Below, piece by piece: positions 22,719 through 35,856 of a DNA stretch of 64,000 nt; the first letter of the stretch is position 1, and every line of letters starts with the position of its first letter. Source of the stretch: Colius striatus (Eukaryota > Chordata > Aves > Coliiformes > Coliidae). The stretch is from the NCBI RefSeq assembly GCF_028858725.1, contig NC_084759.1, forward strand, positions 140,286,671 to 140,350,670. The letters are read 5' to 3'. The translations under genes were made by a program, and so were the position numbers. The notes under the pieces are model-generated. The model did not search any database. It was given only the letters and a program-made list of their open reading frames with translations, and was not told where the DNA came from.

Positions 22719-24368
22719 TTGCTGTAGTGTTTAAATTGTTTTGTACAATTAGTTATAAAAACATGCCTGAAGTATGTGTGGTTTGTTTTCTTTAATACAC
22801 ATAGAAATGAGCTTCAATAATTCCTGTACAAGGACAATGCATAAAGACCGCTTTGTGGCTTATGTGTCAAACATGATCGTGCTCCGGCTAAAATCAGAAG
22901 AACAAAGTTGTAGATATTGCTTCATGTAGCCCTAGAAATTGAACTCTTGTGTGATTAGTGGTGAAAGTCAAAGATGGCATCATGTGCAGTGGTAACACAT
23001 TGAAATTCACCCAGCCAAACACAAAGACTACCTACACCATCAGGCTCACTTGCTCTCGCAGTTTCAAATGCAACAGCTGCCAGCACTCAGAACGCTATAT
23101 ACAGACAAGGGTTGGCTTTATCTAAGGAAAACATTGAACACCTTTTCTTTAAAAAAGCCAAAGCAAACCCTGAGGTACAGTCACAATTGCTTAAACTATT
23201 TTCAGGTAGACATGCTAGGCCAAACAGAGAAAGTCTGGCTAGGAGGCCGAGTGAGGTGCAGGAAAGCATGATCAGGAACTAGTGTGACAATTTGGTAATG
23301 TTTGAAAAATCATCACCTCCTAAGGATATCAAAATGCCAAAAAATCTTGCGGTGCTGTCAAGTTGGCCACCAGGATTTGTCTTAGTCGAACTCTGCTAAA
23401 AGACAGTGCCAGCTGGTGGGAACAAGCCGTGACCACACTACTTTACAGTATTTCCTGAAAGTGAAATTAATTGTGCCCAGCACACTTTCATACCATCACA
23501 AAAAGCAATAAACCTAAACCTACAAGGAAATCTATCTAAATCAACAAGGAAAAGTGTCATGTATCCAAAGCTTGCAGAGAAATACAGCAATATAGACAGT
23601 CTGGGCAAGGTGGGAGAACCAGTGCGCTTTTAAGCATGTAAGATCTTTTCACTTTAAATTAGGTAGCAGCTGATTACTTCTCCCCCAATAGTTCAGAAAA
23701 CTGTGCTTGCTTCAGCCATCCCATTGTTTCCAGGGGAGCTGGCAGCAGCTTGGGAGGCCTCTTTCACATAACCATGACCTAGTTAGAGTAGAGCACTACA
23801 TGCTGTGCTGCTGTTAGAGCTGGCAGCAGCTTGGGAGGCCTCTTTCACATAACCGTGACCTGGTTAGAGCAAAGCATTAAACGCTGTACTGACTTACAGC
23901 AAAAATTAAGAAGACAGGAGAATGATGGGAGAGCCAGCAGTTTTCCAGGCTTGATCCCTGTGATCTTCCAAGCCTAGAAACACATTCCACTGAGAAACAT
24001 GATGGCTCTCACCCACAAAACATCTTTCAAAGCTGAGAAGCAGATAGCTGTACCAGTAGGTCAGAATCGAGCACTCCAGCTTCTGGATGATGCTCCTATC
24101 TTATACTGATAAACACAATCATTAAGGCTTCTTGTTTTTCCCCCTAAACCGTTAAGACTCCTTTCTCACTCCCACTCCCACAAGAATATATAGGTAAAAA
24201 CTGCTGATTTTATTACTTGTCTATCTGCTGTAGGATGGTACTTCGAGAGTCATCCTTCAAGCTTCTTTGCAATGAAATACATGGCCTAGCATGATTCCTA
24301 TCCCAGTTACAACAGCTGGCTCATTCCAACTTCACTGACAAACTGGGAATGCTGATGGAAATACTCCA
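22719..24368. other. Space between the convergent AKR1B and CALD1 3' ends
   Basis: No coding exon recognised on either strand. Bisphosphoglycerate mutase, which lies between the AKR1B genes and CALD1 in human, was looked for and not seen. The only clear structure is an 81-bp tandem duplication at 23736. Confidence 0.55.
23736..23897. repeat. Two-copy 81-bp tandem duplication
   Basis: GAGCTGGCAGCAGCTTGGGA begins at 23736 and again at 23817. The two 81-bp copies continue through CCTCTTTCACATAACC and differ at only a handful of positions. Confidence 0.85.
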
Positions 24369-26001
24369 TTTATTGTGGATGCAGTTTCAGAATACATTGT
24401 TTGAATAAATCATTTTTATTGCAGCTATCGGATGTATTTGAAAGACTGAGAGGAGTGTTTACAAAACCACCAAACAAAAAAACATGACAACTCACAGACA
24501 ATGTCAGGCACATTCACCTCCTTCAGATAACTGTGTGCATCTCTATATGTAAACAAGATCTTTCAGCCAAGTAGGGAAGCTCATCTTTGGGTTGCAATAT
24601 AATCTTATCCTTCTTTAGGAAGAAGTCAGATGCTGTAAGAGATGGAAGCAGTGAAAAGGGAGATCCTGGTAGATCTCATGCACAACAAAGCTGATAATAT
24701 GCTCAGGGGCTACTTCAGTTGCTCAGTTTATGCCACCCATACACTGTAGGATGTAAATGCTAAACTGTATGGCATATAAATTCAAACCAAGCTGACGTCT
24801 TATAGTCATGTGTTTACTATATACAAATCAAAACATCAGTAAATAAGATATTCAGGAGAGAGGATTTAAAAGAATCACTGTAAAGATAGAGGTTTACTTC
24901 ATTTCAGGTGGACTTAGTGTACAGCACTGGCGGATGGCAAGATTTAGTGTACAGTCATTTGAAACAAGCTCCAACTGCATTTAGGGTTTTTTTTTCTTTT
25001 TAATTATGGTAGTTTTATATAAATTAAACTACAAGGTTTTATACAAGTGACCTACTTTTGACCCTCTATACCCTTACCTTTTCCTTTTTTAAAAACTATA
25101 CTTTCTTTTTCATTACCCATTACTGGGCAACTGACATTTAAAAATTTTTAATACTTATCTCACCATACCTCTAATGGCAATTATGAAATCTTGCTATAGA
25201 AAAGTGTGTGATTTTGTCTTTATTTTTTAAAGCTGTGATATTGGCTAAGTATGTATGTTTATTACTAAATACTCTAGCACGTATTAAAGCATTCTACCAT
25301 TAGTAGTGCCTTTAGGCTAAACTTTGTAAAGCTATGTGTGTATATATTCTAAATTGCATTCAATTACTAGTGACTAACAACAAAAAGAAATATCAGTACC
25401 GCTGTCAGCTAACATAATCATCCAAATTTAGCTATTAACTTAAACTAGAATGGAAAAAAAATGATACTTAAAAAAAGTATAAAACAAAAGAAAAATTAAA
25501 ACATGATATTGATGCAGTATTTCTCATGACATGGGCAACTTACAGAAAATATTACATTGTCAACTAAAGATATTTCTTCCATGCCTTAGTCTAAAGTGCA
25601 GAAAGAAAGACTTCTGTATTACAAAATTAACCATTGTTTTTATAGGTTTACTGCACATCTTTCTCAAACAACTTCACTTTACATACATTTTATGTTGACT
25701 TCTTTTGCCAGTTGAAATCACTGTTCAGATACATAGTTATGACTATCAGTAGGAGAGTCTATATATTTCACAGCATGGGTTTCTTTAGGAGTAAAGGCTC
25801 TTGTGCAAAGGCAGTACTATTATGATGAATGTCTAGACTGATTATTAAATACAGTGCTAATATACATGGTTTTAACTGGGATAATGCAAAAAGACATTTT
25901 GGTAAATAAACATAAATATAAAAAGAACAATTTAGCACTTTTTCCTTTTTTTTTCTTTCCTCTTCCCCCTAGCTGATTGGTCCAGCATCTTTAGTGGCCT
26001 T
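24369..26001 (-). other. CALD1: Probable CALD1 3' untranslated region
   Basis: Sequence after the CALD1 stop on the minus strand. Candidate AATAAA signals (TTTATT on +) include 25258, 25219, 24415 and 24369. The two most distal would give a 3' UTR of about 1.6 kb, in line with mammalian CALD1 messages as I know them. Which is used cannot be told from sequence. Confidence 0.4.
24415..24420 (-). terminator. CALD1: Candidate CALD1 polyadenylation signal
   Basis: AATAAA on the minus strand, with another at 24369-24374. One of several candidates in the AT-rich 3' region. Confidence 0.3.
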
Positions 26002-26030
26002 CTATGGTTCTTTCTCAAATTGTCTCAAAC
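26002..26030 (-). CDS. CALD1: CALD1 terminal coding exon
   Basis: Minus-strand acceptor CTCAGCAG, then two bases completing Gly and LRQFEKEP followed by TAG. This is the invariant caldesmon C terminus. Confidence 0.95.
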
Positions 26031-29000
26031 CTGCTGAGAAAGAGAAAGATTAGAGAGGACTCGAAACAACAGAAACACGTATCTAAACTAGAGAAGACGC
26101 GGCTCTAGATTAACACACAGTATGTAAGAAGGCAGGATACATGCTGGATGCTGCTGTGGGATTGCTCAGAGGTCATCTCCAAGAGAACAAGAAGGATTTC
26201 ACCTCTCTTAGCTCGGACAGTCCTAGGAAGCAGGAGGTCAGGGAGAGCTCCCCACCCAGAAATGCAGAGAGTGCTGCACCCAGCACTGTCTGCAGCCACA
26301 CTAAGGCAGGCTGTGCTGCAGGGCTTGAAGCACAGGCTCCAAGTCCACAGCAAGACTGAAAGCCAGCTCCTGAGAGACTCCTCCTGCAAGCCCTCTGCTG
26401 AAGCTCTCATCTCAGCCTTAGAAAGGCTCAGTGGTGTGGGAATCACTCGGTAGTTGCTACTGTGGACGACAACACACGACTGGTAACACCTTCCACAGAA
26501 GCAGAGCTGTGCTAACCCTGAGCGAATCTGAAAACCTCTCTCCTAACAGCTTGGTTTAAAACAGGAGAAGAGGAATACAATTTCATTTTGCATAAGTCCA
26601 AACTAATAAGACAATTTCACAGGCATACCATACCTCTGACTTCACATATGAATGTGGAGAAAAATACATGCATATATTAATGTGTAGAAAAGCAAGAGTT
26701 TCTATATTTTGAAGAGATGGGGGGTGTCACAAGGCATCTTTAAAGCTGTTAAACTGATCAATTTCAATTTTTCCACACCAACCCTTATACACATAATTCC
26801 TTGGTTTTATTTGGAGTTTTTTAGGTTAAAATTTAAAAAAATAAAAGCTGGGAGGATAATTTTACTCATTTATTTCCATACAACTGGGTTGTATTTCCCA
26901 AACTAGTGGTTAAAAAATGACAGTAGTAAGACACTTTTTGTCTTGCGAAGACACAGATTCAGCAAAAGCAGTGTTGCTGCTGAGTGTGTTTGAACTCCAT
27001 TCCAGTTATGCAGGAGCACATGGGACTCAGAATCAGCCACAGGAATTATTTTTAAAACTCAACACTGCTGAATTTTCATCAGGCTTCAGCATTACCTAGT
27101 GGCAATGTTTAAAATCAGGTGCAGGGCTCGTTCTCAGCATTACTTCCATTTCTGCTCAAATACTATTGCTGCAACAGTGTTGCTTTTTGGGTTTACCCTC
27201 TCCACTCACAAAAGGTATGGTTTAATGACCATTCTATTCCTTGGACCTCACATAGTTTAATGGTACTCTCCAGCTACAGCAAACATGCTATGCATACCAC
27301 TTGAACAAGGCTTTGCAAAAATGGCTGAGCATTGCTACTCCTCAGTCATCCTAGAAAGCCGATTTAAGTTTCTTTCTCAAACATTCATATTTTGATGATG
27401 GTACAATGGAATTTTTGAAAGACAAAGACCCCAAAAGAGAGGGTTTTTGCATCAACATTAGGAGCTGCAGAATTTTAAAACACAGATATGCCTGTGTGAA
27501 AATGTGTCACTGTTTCTGTTTAATATGCAGGTATATTGTTAGAATTACTTACCATTAGTCTCTGATTTTTTCCCCATAGCTGATACCTGTTTGATAAAGC
27601 AATAATAAATTATTAAAGTTGAATATGTGAAAATATAGCAACTTATAAACAGAAAAAAAAATCAGCTGCAGACACAAGAATGAATTTCTACACACAACAC
27701 AGCTCTGACAAATAGGAATATAAGTTACACACTGTTCATGGCTTTCTATGCCTCATTGGGTTTTCTTTTATAGATAAATAGGCAAGGTAGTAGCAGAAGA
27801 CATACAGAGGCCTAATTTCAACTGACTGTATGAAGGCAAATAGCACTATTCCCCTAGGAAGTCTCCTACAGAGGTATTATCCTTTTAACAATTAACTGAA
27901 ATATTACCTTAGAAGAAGAAGATGACTTTTCAACTGACTGCTTCTCCCACAGATTACGTTTTCCAGATACATCTCCTGGTTTTAAATCCTGTATTTTTAA
28001 ATTGTCAGAAAATAGAAACCAACATTAGTACAGGTTTGGTTTAATTTGATAAGAGAAAAAGTAAGAAGGCAATTTGCTCGTAAGTTGAGGAGCATCCACC
28101 AGTGGTAAATAATGCACTGTCTATCAATTATAAAACTATTCAGGATGACAATTCACATAATGAATCCACACATATACATGTTGCATCTGTATTGTATTGC
28201 ATAGACTGGCTAAGACTTCTTATGTTCACCTTAAGGAGTACAGCAAAAAAGTTACTGTACCATCAGGTTTTTTAAAAAGACAACTCCAATTTTTGCAGAA
28301 AAAGAAAAAAATGTTTTTTTCAGAAATAGCATTTCTATTAGGGATGAATTCAAATGTATGTTTTCTCAGTTACTTTGATCTCAATCAAAAGATTTTACTT
28401 TTAAAACATTAAAAAAGATAGAATGGGACTTCTAATACAACAGAAAAGCAGATCCTCCTTAGCATTCTTAAATGTGGGGTCTGGGATTTTACACTGTAGC
28501 CCTTCATATCCATTTGAATTTTCGTTACACCCTTTAAAAACTTTGCATATACCAATCACTAGCCCAACAGAAAAATACAGATGAAGTTATTAATAATAAT
28601 ATTCTCTGGAAATGGGTGTATACGAAGACTTAAAGAAAACTCAATAAAAATGTCAAGCTGCTTCTTGGGGAAAAGCAGAGCTAAAAATCAAGACTGATAT
28701 CTCCCTCTGCAGTTAGCTAACAAAAGACTCTTGAAACAATTTTGGATGTAAGCAGTCTCGTTTTCAAAAAGTGTTCAAGCCCTGTGTGATTTCCAGAATC
28801 TTGTTCTTGCCATCCATAGACAGGCAATTTTTTGCACATGAGAATTGTTAACTTGGAATAGAAAAATTACCGGTGAAGGTAAATGTGATTTCTGCAAAAG
28901 GCATTTGCACTCAATGGATCATACTTTACAGCCAAAGAGGGCTACTGATGGTTACAATTTGAGTGCAGTCTCAAAAGAAATTTCAGTAGTAAGAAAGGAA

Positions 29001-32000
29001 GGAAACTGAAAAATTGCAGTGGAACTTATCACAAAAACATCTGTCAGTGAACATTATCACAAAATCACTTCCAGAATCCTGGAAGCATTTGGGATCTACA
29101 TTTCTCCCTCTACATTTAATTGACTGTTTTTCCAAAACCCACAAAAATCATGATGGTCAAAAAAAAGCTTCAAACAATCCTTTATTTTGGTGGAACGCAA
29201 TGTGGGTTGGAAGCTTTTTGCTAACTAAGAAATGCAAGGTTTCCCTTTGATTTATCCTGGTTAAAAAAAAAAAAAAAGACTAAAAATTACATGTTACAGA
29301 AGTATGTAATTCTTTGTACTCAATTATAAACACATTTACCTGACCAATTTAGCAAACAGACACCGAAAGAAGAAGAGTAGGAAGAGGGCAGGTTCCTTCA
29401 AGCAGATATATTGAAAGAAGAAAGAACAATCTATTGAGAAAGAGGGAAATGAAGACACAGAAACAGTTGGCTGAGGGGAAAACACAAGGTTAGTTTTAAA
29501 TTATCTAAAAGATGCAACTTAGAGAATAAAGTCTGGAGGCAGATGCTATGCTGGTTTTCAGGGTTTATGATCATATACTGTGAGAGCAATGACTTACTTT
29601 GTTTTTATAATCATGTCCATAAAGGCCCAATCTCCTAGTAGCTACCAGTAAATAATGACATAAAGGACAATGTTGCAAATTTCAAGCACCTCTTTGGACA
29701 AAAATGGAGTATGAATTGAGAAAATATGTTTCAAGCTGCACTTTCCATAAAGGGCAAGTGGACTCACAGAAAACTCCACACAAGGAAACATGAAGAAACT
29801 AGTTCTTTAACAATTCAGCTTTGGGATTTTATTAACACTACAAGTGATGCCCTGCCTTTCTCCAATACGGACACCTAGAGCTCCAGTTTCTCATTCCTAC
29901 CTATTCCCATCCCACAATTACCTGTTTCTTCTCCTTCCCACATCCACACTGCTGCTTCCCATACCTCTAGATTATTATTTTGTCAACATTTTCTACTCTG
30001 ATGCTGTTGAAGAAATGGGTCTGCTAAAGGGCCTTCATTAGAAATTACATTTAGCCTCTTAAAGAATTAAAGTATTTCAATTGTGTTTAAAAATATACTT
30101 GAAAGATTTTTACACGGCAAGGACTGAAACAAAAGTACTTCAATCAAAGTCTGTTGTAGGTAATCTCTAAATTAATATTAAGCCTTTCACTGGTGGTAAA
30201 TTCATAAAATCATAGAATGGTAGGAGTTGGAAGAGACCTTTAGAGATCATCTAGTCCAACCTCCCTGCAGAAGCAGGTCCACCTAGATCAGGTCACACAG
30301 GAACATGTCCAGGCGAGTCTTGAAGACCTCCAAGGAAGAAGACTCCACAATCCCTTTGGGCAGCCTATTCCACTGCTCTGTCACCTGTTGGACTGGGCTT
30401 CCTGAGGGATGCCTTTGGCAACAAAGACTGAAGCAAAGAAGGCATTCAGCCTTCTCTGCATACTCTGTCACCACAGCACCCTCTACATTAAGCAGGAGGC
30501 CCACATTCCCCCTAATCTTCCTTTTGCTGTTGATGTACCTAAAACAAAACCTTCTTGTTTTCCTTAACTTTCCTTGCCAGGTTTAATTCTAAAGGTTTTT
30601 AGCTTTCCTGGTTGCACTTCTGCATGCTCGGGTAATGTTCCTATACTCTTCCCAAGAAACTAGGCCCTTTTTCCACCTATCATAGATGTCCTTCTTTACT
30701 AAAGAAGAGGTTCTCTGAACACTGTCTTTTTAGAGACTCCCGAAGCTTTAAGGTGATAAATACTCTATTTCATCTTTCAGACTGTTCTGGAGTCAGCAGC
30801 CAGAGGATCTCAGTGAGCTTCCAATTGAGGAAACATTCAGCAAGGTTTCTCCACATACCATCAGCTGGTTGGGGAAATACCATCACCACCTCTGCCCCAG
30901 GAGAGAACCCAACAGCTGAAGAAATGGTTGTTGCCAGTTTACTTACAGAAGGTTTTGGAGCAGGTGATTTGTTGCTATCCGGGGTCTTTGTTAACCACTC
31001 GTTGATACGACTGGAGACACCAACCTTCAATCCAGCAGTTTCCTGAAAAATAATAAAATCTAATCAGAACACTTTCAGAATAGCTTTCACTATGTTTCTC
31101 ATAGTTTAGGTTTAAAAACAAAGCCAAGTCTGAGGTTAACATAGAGGTCTTCACTGAGACTATAACCAGCTAAGTCATCCTGTGTGCTCTGAAGTGTTTC
31201 TCCCTATGAGCTACACAGTATCGCTACCCTCTAGTTTTCAATAATGATAAATGCAGGTTGACAAAATTATTTCTGCTTTAGTGCTAAACCCAGGAGTGTT
31301 AGACACAAATCTACTCTTTCTTTCATAACCCTAAACCCTGTGGAGAAAACAAATCTTGAGCCTACATGAAGAAAAGGTACCAGCTTAAGTCTATGTTTTT
31401 TTGTTTTTAAACTATTAAAAAAAACCCCCTCACATAATAGATTAGTTCAGTGGCCTAAAATTTGAATCATTAAAACAAATCTTTAAGAGATTAGAAACTA
31501 CTGAAATTTCACAGCTGTCTGTAATAACGTCTTCAATCCATTATTCATTTTTTTTGGCTCTGATGAATGCTCATCAACACATAGCAATTCATAGGAAGGA
31601 AGTGTTGCCTTAAGGATTTGCATAGAAGATAGTGGTCTTACAAATCTTCCTATGCACTATCTGTAAAATATCATCATGACTTTGCCTATTTAATCCTTCT
31701 CTGCCCCCTAAAAGATCTTTCCCAGTACAAAGAATTTCTTTGTACTCTGCTTGAACTACCCAGATATATTTCTCTAAGATATCTGATGGAGCTCTGGAAT
31801 GTCTCATAACTCAGCTCAGTATGTCACTAAATTCTTCTGTTACAATATTGTAGCCACACAATTTTGAGAGTTTCTGAGGACCTGACTATCCTTTGGGATA
31901 TTCTTCACCAGTGATATCAACAGGAGCAGACAGGCTTACTCATAGGAACATGAATGACAAGGTCAGGTCCATAACATAATTCTTTACAATCACTATGTGA

Positions 32001-35000
32001 AATTAAACACATACCTTATTTGGTGTTCCTGTCCCAGAGGGTGACGAAAAAACATTCCCTTTCTCCCACATGCTCTTGATATTACGGACACCCTCAGCTG
32101 GAACATGAAGGTCGGAGGCCTTAGCTGGTCTTGCAGCCTTTGTGCCCTGCAGAAGAATTGAGGCCAGTGGGTTTTGACATTAAGAGCTGAAGTTGATGAG
32201 TGGTTTGACTCTGAGGCAGTGCTGGGGAATGCAGCAACTGTAAGTAGTTCTAGTAATGATTGTGTAAAAATGGAAAAGAGTATCCAACTTTAGACATGGA
32301 ACTGAGACTTTTCCACTTTTGATTCGTAGTTGCACCCTTGATACAACCAGCTATGAAAACTGAAATCAGGTTTTTTTATTTGTTACATTTTGAAAGCTCA
32401 TGGCAAGCCATAACCATGCACACAACTGCTTACAAGGCTTTAATTTTCCCTCTTTCAAGTCTTAGCACCTGCATCCTACTACAAGCATGGCTCTTTAAAG
32501 GACATAACTAAAGAAATCCTTATGCCAAGGTGGGGGAAAAACATCTACTCTTGTCATTCAACATCAGGCTCTTTTCCATCTGTCTCAGACAACTTAACCT
32601 TACAACGTGGGATTCTAGGAGTAAATTTCAGCAATTGCAGTATATTCAAAATGAGGAGGGTTTTTAAAGAATAGAGGATTGGAAATTTTTTTTGTTGGTG
32701 TTTCGTTTGCATGGTTATCAAAAACACCGGACCAAACTCCCCTTGTTCCTTCTTTTCAAAAGTCTTGTACATTTTACATAACACAGATTTGAGGAGAATA
32801 AGAACCTCTGATGAGCTGAGGCTTCACACCTCTAGTTGTAGAGCAAGTCAGATTTGACACATTTTGGAAATATCAGAAACCCAGCAAAGGGATAACTTCC
32901 AGTCAGATGGGACCTGTATATACCTGTGAAGCTGCAGTGCCTGCCCTATGCTGTAAAGCTGTTATTTTTAATGTCTAAATGGAGCATAAAGGCTCAGGAC
33001 TTAAGCACAGCCCTACTGAAATTACTAGAGAACCTAATACAAGCTGATGAGCTAACCCAGTGTTTATGAATTGACAAATCTTGACTTCCCCATAATATAA
33101 ACTTCTCATAACAGAAGGAATTGTACCTCCAACCCATTCACTCACTTTTGGGAGTTTAACATCAAACTCCAGTGCCAAGTTTAAAAGCCCTTGGTCACTC
33201 TAGAGAGATTATGTCTCATCCAGAAAAGGCACAGAGTGAAGCGGAAGGACATAGGCTGTATGGTGCTACTCTGATAATATGGCAACTACTGGATGCCATG
33301 CTGACATGCACCTCTGAGGGAGGAGTCTGAGCTACCTTCAATTTGACATAGGTTCTGGAGGCAGGCCTGAGCCTTCAGCACTGTCATGCATGCACTTTTT
33401 TCACTGGGAAATCTCCAGCACCGATATGCTTCCCAGTAGAAAGGTTAAACACACAGCCTTTCTTAATTGATCTTTAATTACTAAACTTTTCTTTCAACTG
33501 AAGTATAATAAAGCCTAACCAATGAATACCTTAATGGAATAACATGCTTAGACATTACATGTAAACCAGAGGAGAAAAAGAAATCCAGGAGGGAAAGAAG
33601 AAGTGCTAGACTTTAATCACAGCTATCAAGATAATATCCTTTTTTATACTATTCTGCTTCCGTAACACTTACCAACCCAGTCCAGGTGGCCTGCCATATT
33701 AATCAGTAGCTTTCACATTGCCTGTGCTCACTGAGTTATGAAAACAGATAAAAAAATAGCAAAACAAAACCAAACAAAAAGAAAGCAAACAGCTATTTTT
33801 CCTTGGACTATGAAAAGAAAAAGCCCTCAGTTATGGCTTCAAAGCACATTATTGGCTAATACTTATCAAAATCAACTGAGGTAAAATTCTGTATTTTATT
33901 GTAATTCCATTTTTCCTTTGTCACTACTCAACTCCCTGGTTCACTCAAGAATCTTTCTTTGCCAAGGAATTTCACTCTGAAGTGGTAGCCAGCAACGCAG
34001 GCCCAGTTCCTTGCTCTCCTAAATAAGCTGCTAAATCAGCCTTGTTCAGGATAACCATCAGCTCTTTGTTGATAGTACTCTCATCAGCCAAGAAGATGAT
34101 GTGACTGTCACTCAAGAGATGCTGATGGAGTCCTTCAAGAGCTACCCCAAGCTTACAAAGCAGAGTAAATCGTAGCATGAGGAGGACAAGAATCTGAGGT
34201 TTTGTTCAAATATATATCTAGACGTTAGTTATAGGTGTGCCTCAGGAATTTTGTTCTTGAAGTCACAGTAAAAAAAAAAAGCTTGCAATCAAAATTCCTT
34301 GAAATTTCTTGACAGTAAAACACAGGCCGATTAAAGTCCAAAAAGCCATTAGTAACTCGAGCTATTGTGATCTGGAATTAACTTACCTCAATCGCACTAG
34401 TGTATTGCTCAAGTCTACTATCGATCTTTGAGACAACTGCTGTTGTGTGGGTGGGTTTCATACCACTGTAGGAAGCAGGAAAAAAGAGATAAAGAAATTA
34501 TTATTAAATAAACAATTTAGCATTACTGTTTGACTGAAACTACTACTACTGTTTTATTCTTTTACCTCTTTTGAGCGGATTTGTTCAAAAATTCTGCTCT
34601 CTCCTCTATCTAGAAAAGAGAGAAACAAGAGCTGTAAGTTTAAAGTTAATAAAAAAGCAGCCTGTAGAAGGCCAGGCTAAAACTATATTTTAAATGTCAA
34701 AAGGTCAATCTAAAAGTGATGCACTCCAACAGAAATCACCACACATAGGTTTTATAGTTGGGAACCTATGCTGCTGCACATTCATAAAGGTGGATACATT
34801 TTCCACATTAATGTTTGCATCCTGCAGATTTCCTCCATGCCTCATTTGTAACATGAAAATAGACCACTAGTGCAGAAAGAAGAAAAGGGAAGAAGTTCAT
34901 CTTATGAAAGGGATTGATATTCACAAAATCTATGTCAAGTTTCCTCACATCTCTCACATAAGGCAAGTATGCATCTCTTGAGACAGATAGCAAAACTTAA

Positions 35001-35823
35001 TAAAGTTTTTCAGACTAGTCCAGATTTGGAGCTCAGCCATATAGCCTATCTCATGCATATTTCTGCAGGACACTGAAAATTTAATTGGAACTCAAAAGAC
35101 CCAATCAGACTGTACTGTGCTCATGTTCAAGCAGTGTCACTGCTGAGTCAATATCTACTAGCTGTTAATATACAAGCTAGTATTTGATCCTTCATAATTC
35201 ATTTCTTACTCTGTGTTATTGTAGTATTTCCAGGGAAAAAGAATCATGAAGGTATCATACAACATGCCAAATATTTCAGTAATGTGAAAGTAAAGAGTGG
35301 ATTCCAGAAGTTTTAAAACGTATCTTGACAGAGGTGGTATCTGTTTGCATTCTGGGTCAAGAAATACTTTAACCAAACTTCTTCAAGTCTCTTCTGCATT
35401 GCATTGTTCCACTTCTTCTCCCAAGGTCTACAGTTTTGCTTAGGAGTAAAATATACACAAGCAGCTGCAGAAGACAGAAATTATTACGAACCTGCCTGTC
35501 TGGATTCCTGGGGATTCCCAGGACTCAACATGGGTTGTCCGTTTTCAAGATACTTTCACAATGACTGCAGTGGCATTCATGCCTTTAAAACAAGGCAACA
35601 ACAGTCATGCCTTTAAATGGTTCTCCTTGATGCCCTTAGCATCCAGGCTGTATCAGAACACTATATCCTACAGCAATGTCATCAAAGACCCTGCATGTTG
35701 TATTTCTCAAACGCATACAAGCAAAGCCTCAGGCAGTTTACTTCAGTGATGAATTTGGCAAATAAGCTCACCGGGGGAACTCCAGCTAGCATCAATACAA
35801 CTCAAAGACACCTATAAAGCTCT

Positions 35824-35856
<33 letters not shown>

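Noticed and set aside
22719-24368. BPGM expected between AKR1B and CALD1 by human synteny
   Set aside because: No BPGM-like coding segment (such as the catalytic RHGE region) was seen on either strand.
26105-26450. Overlapping 101- and 113-codon ORFs as an alternative CALD1 exon or nested gene
   Set aside because: No recognisable protein, no fitting splice phase, and the two strands are equally open, which suggests base composition.
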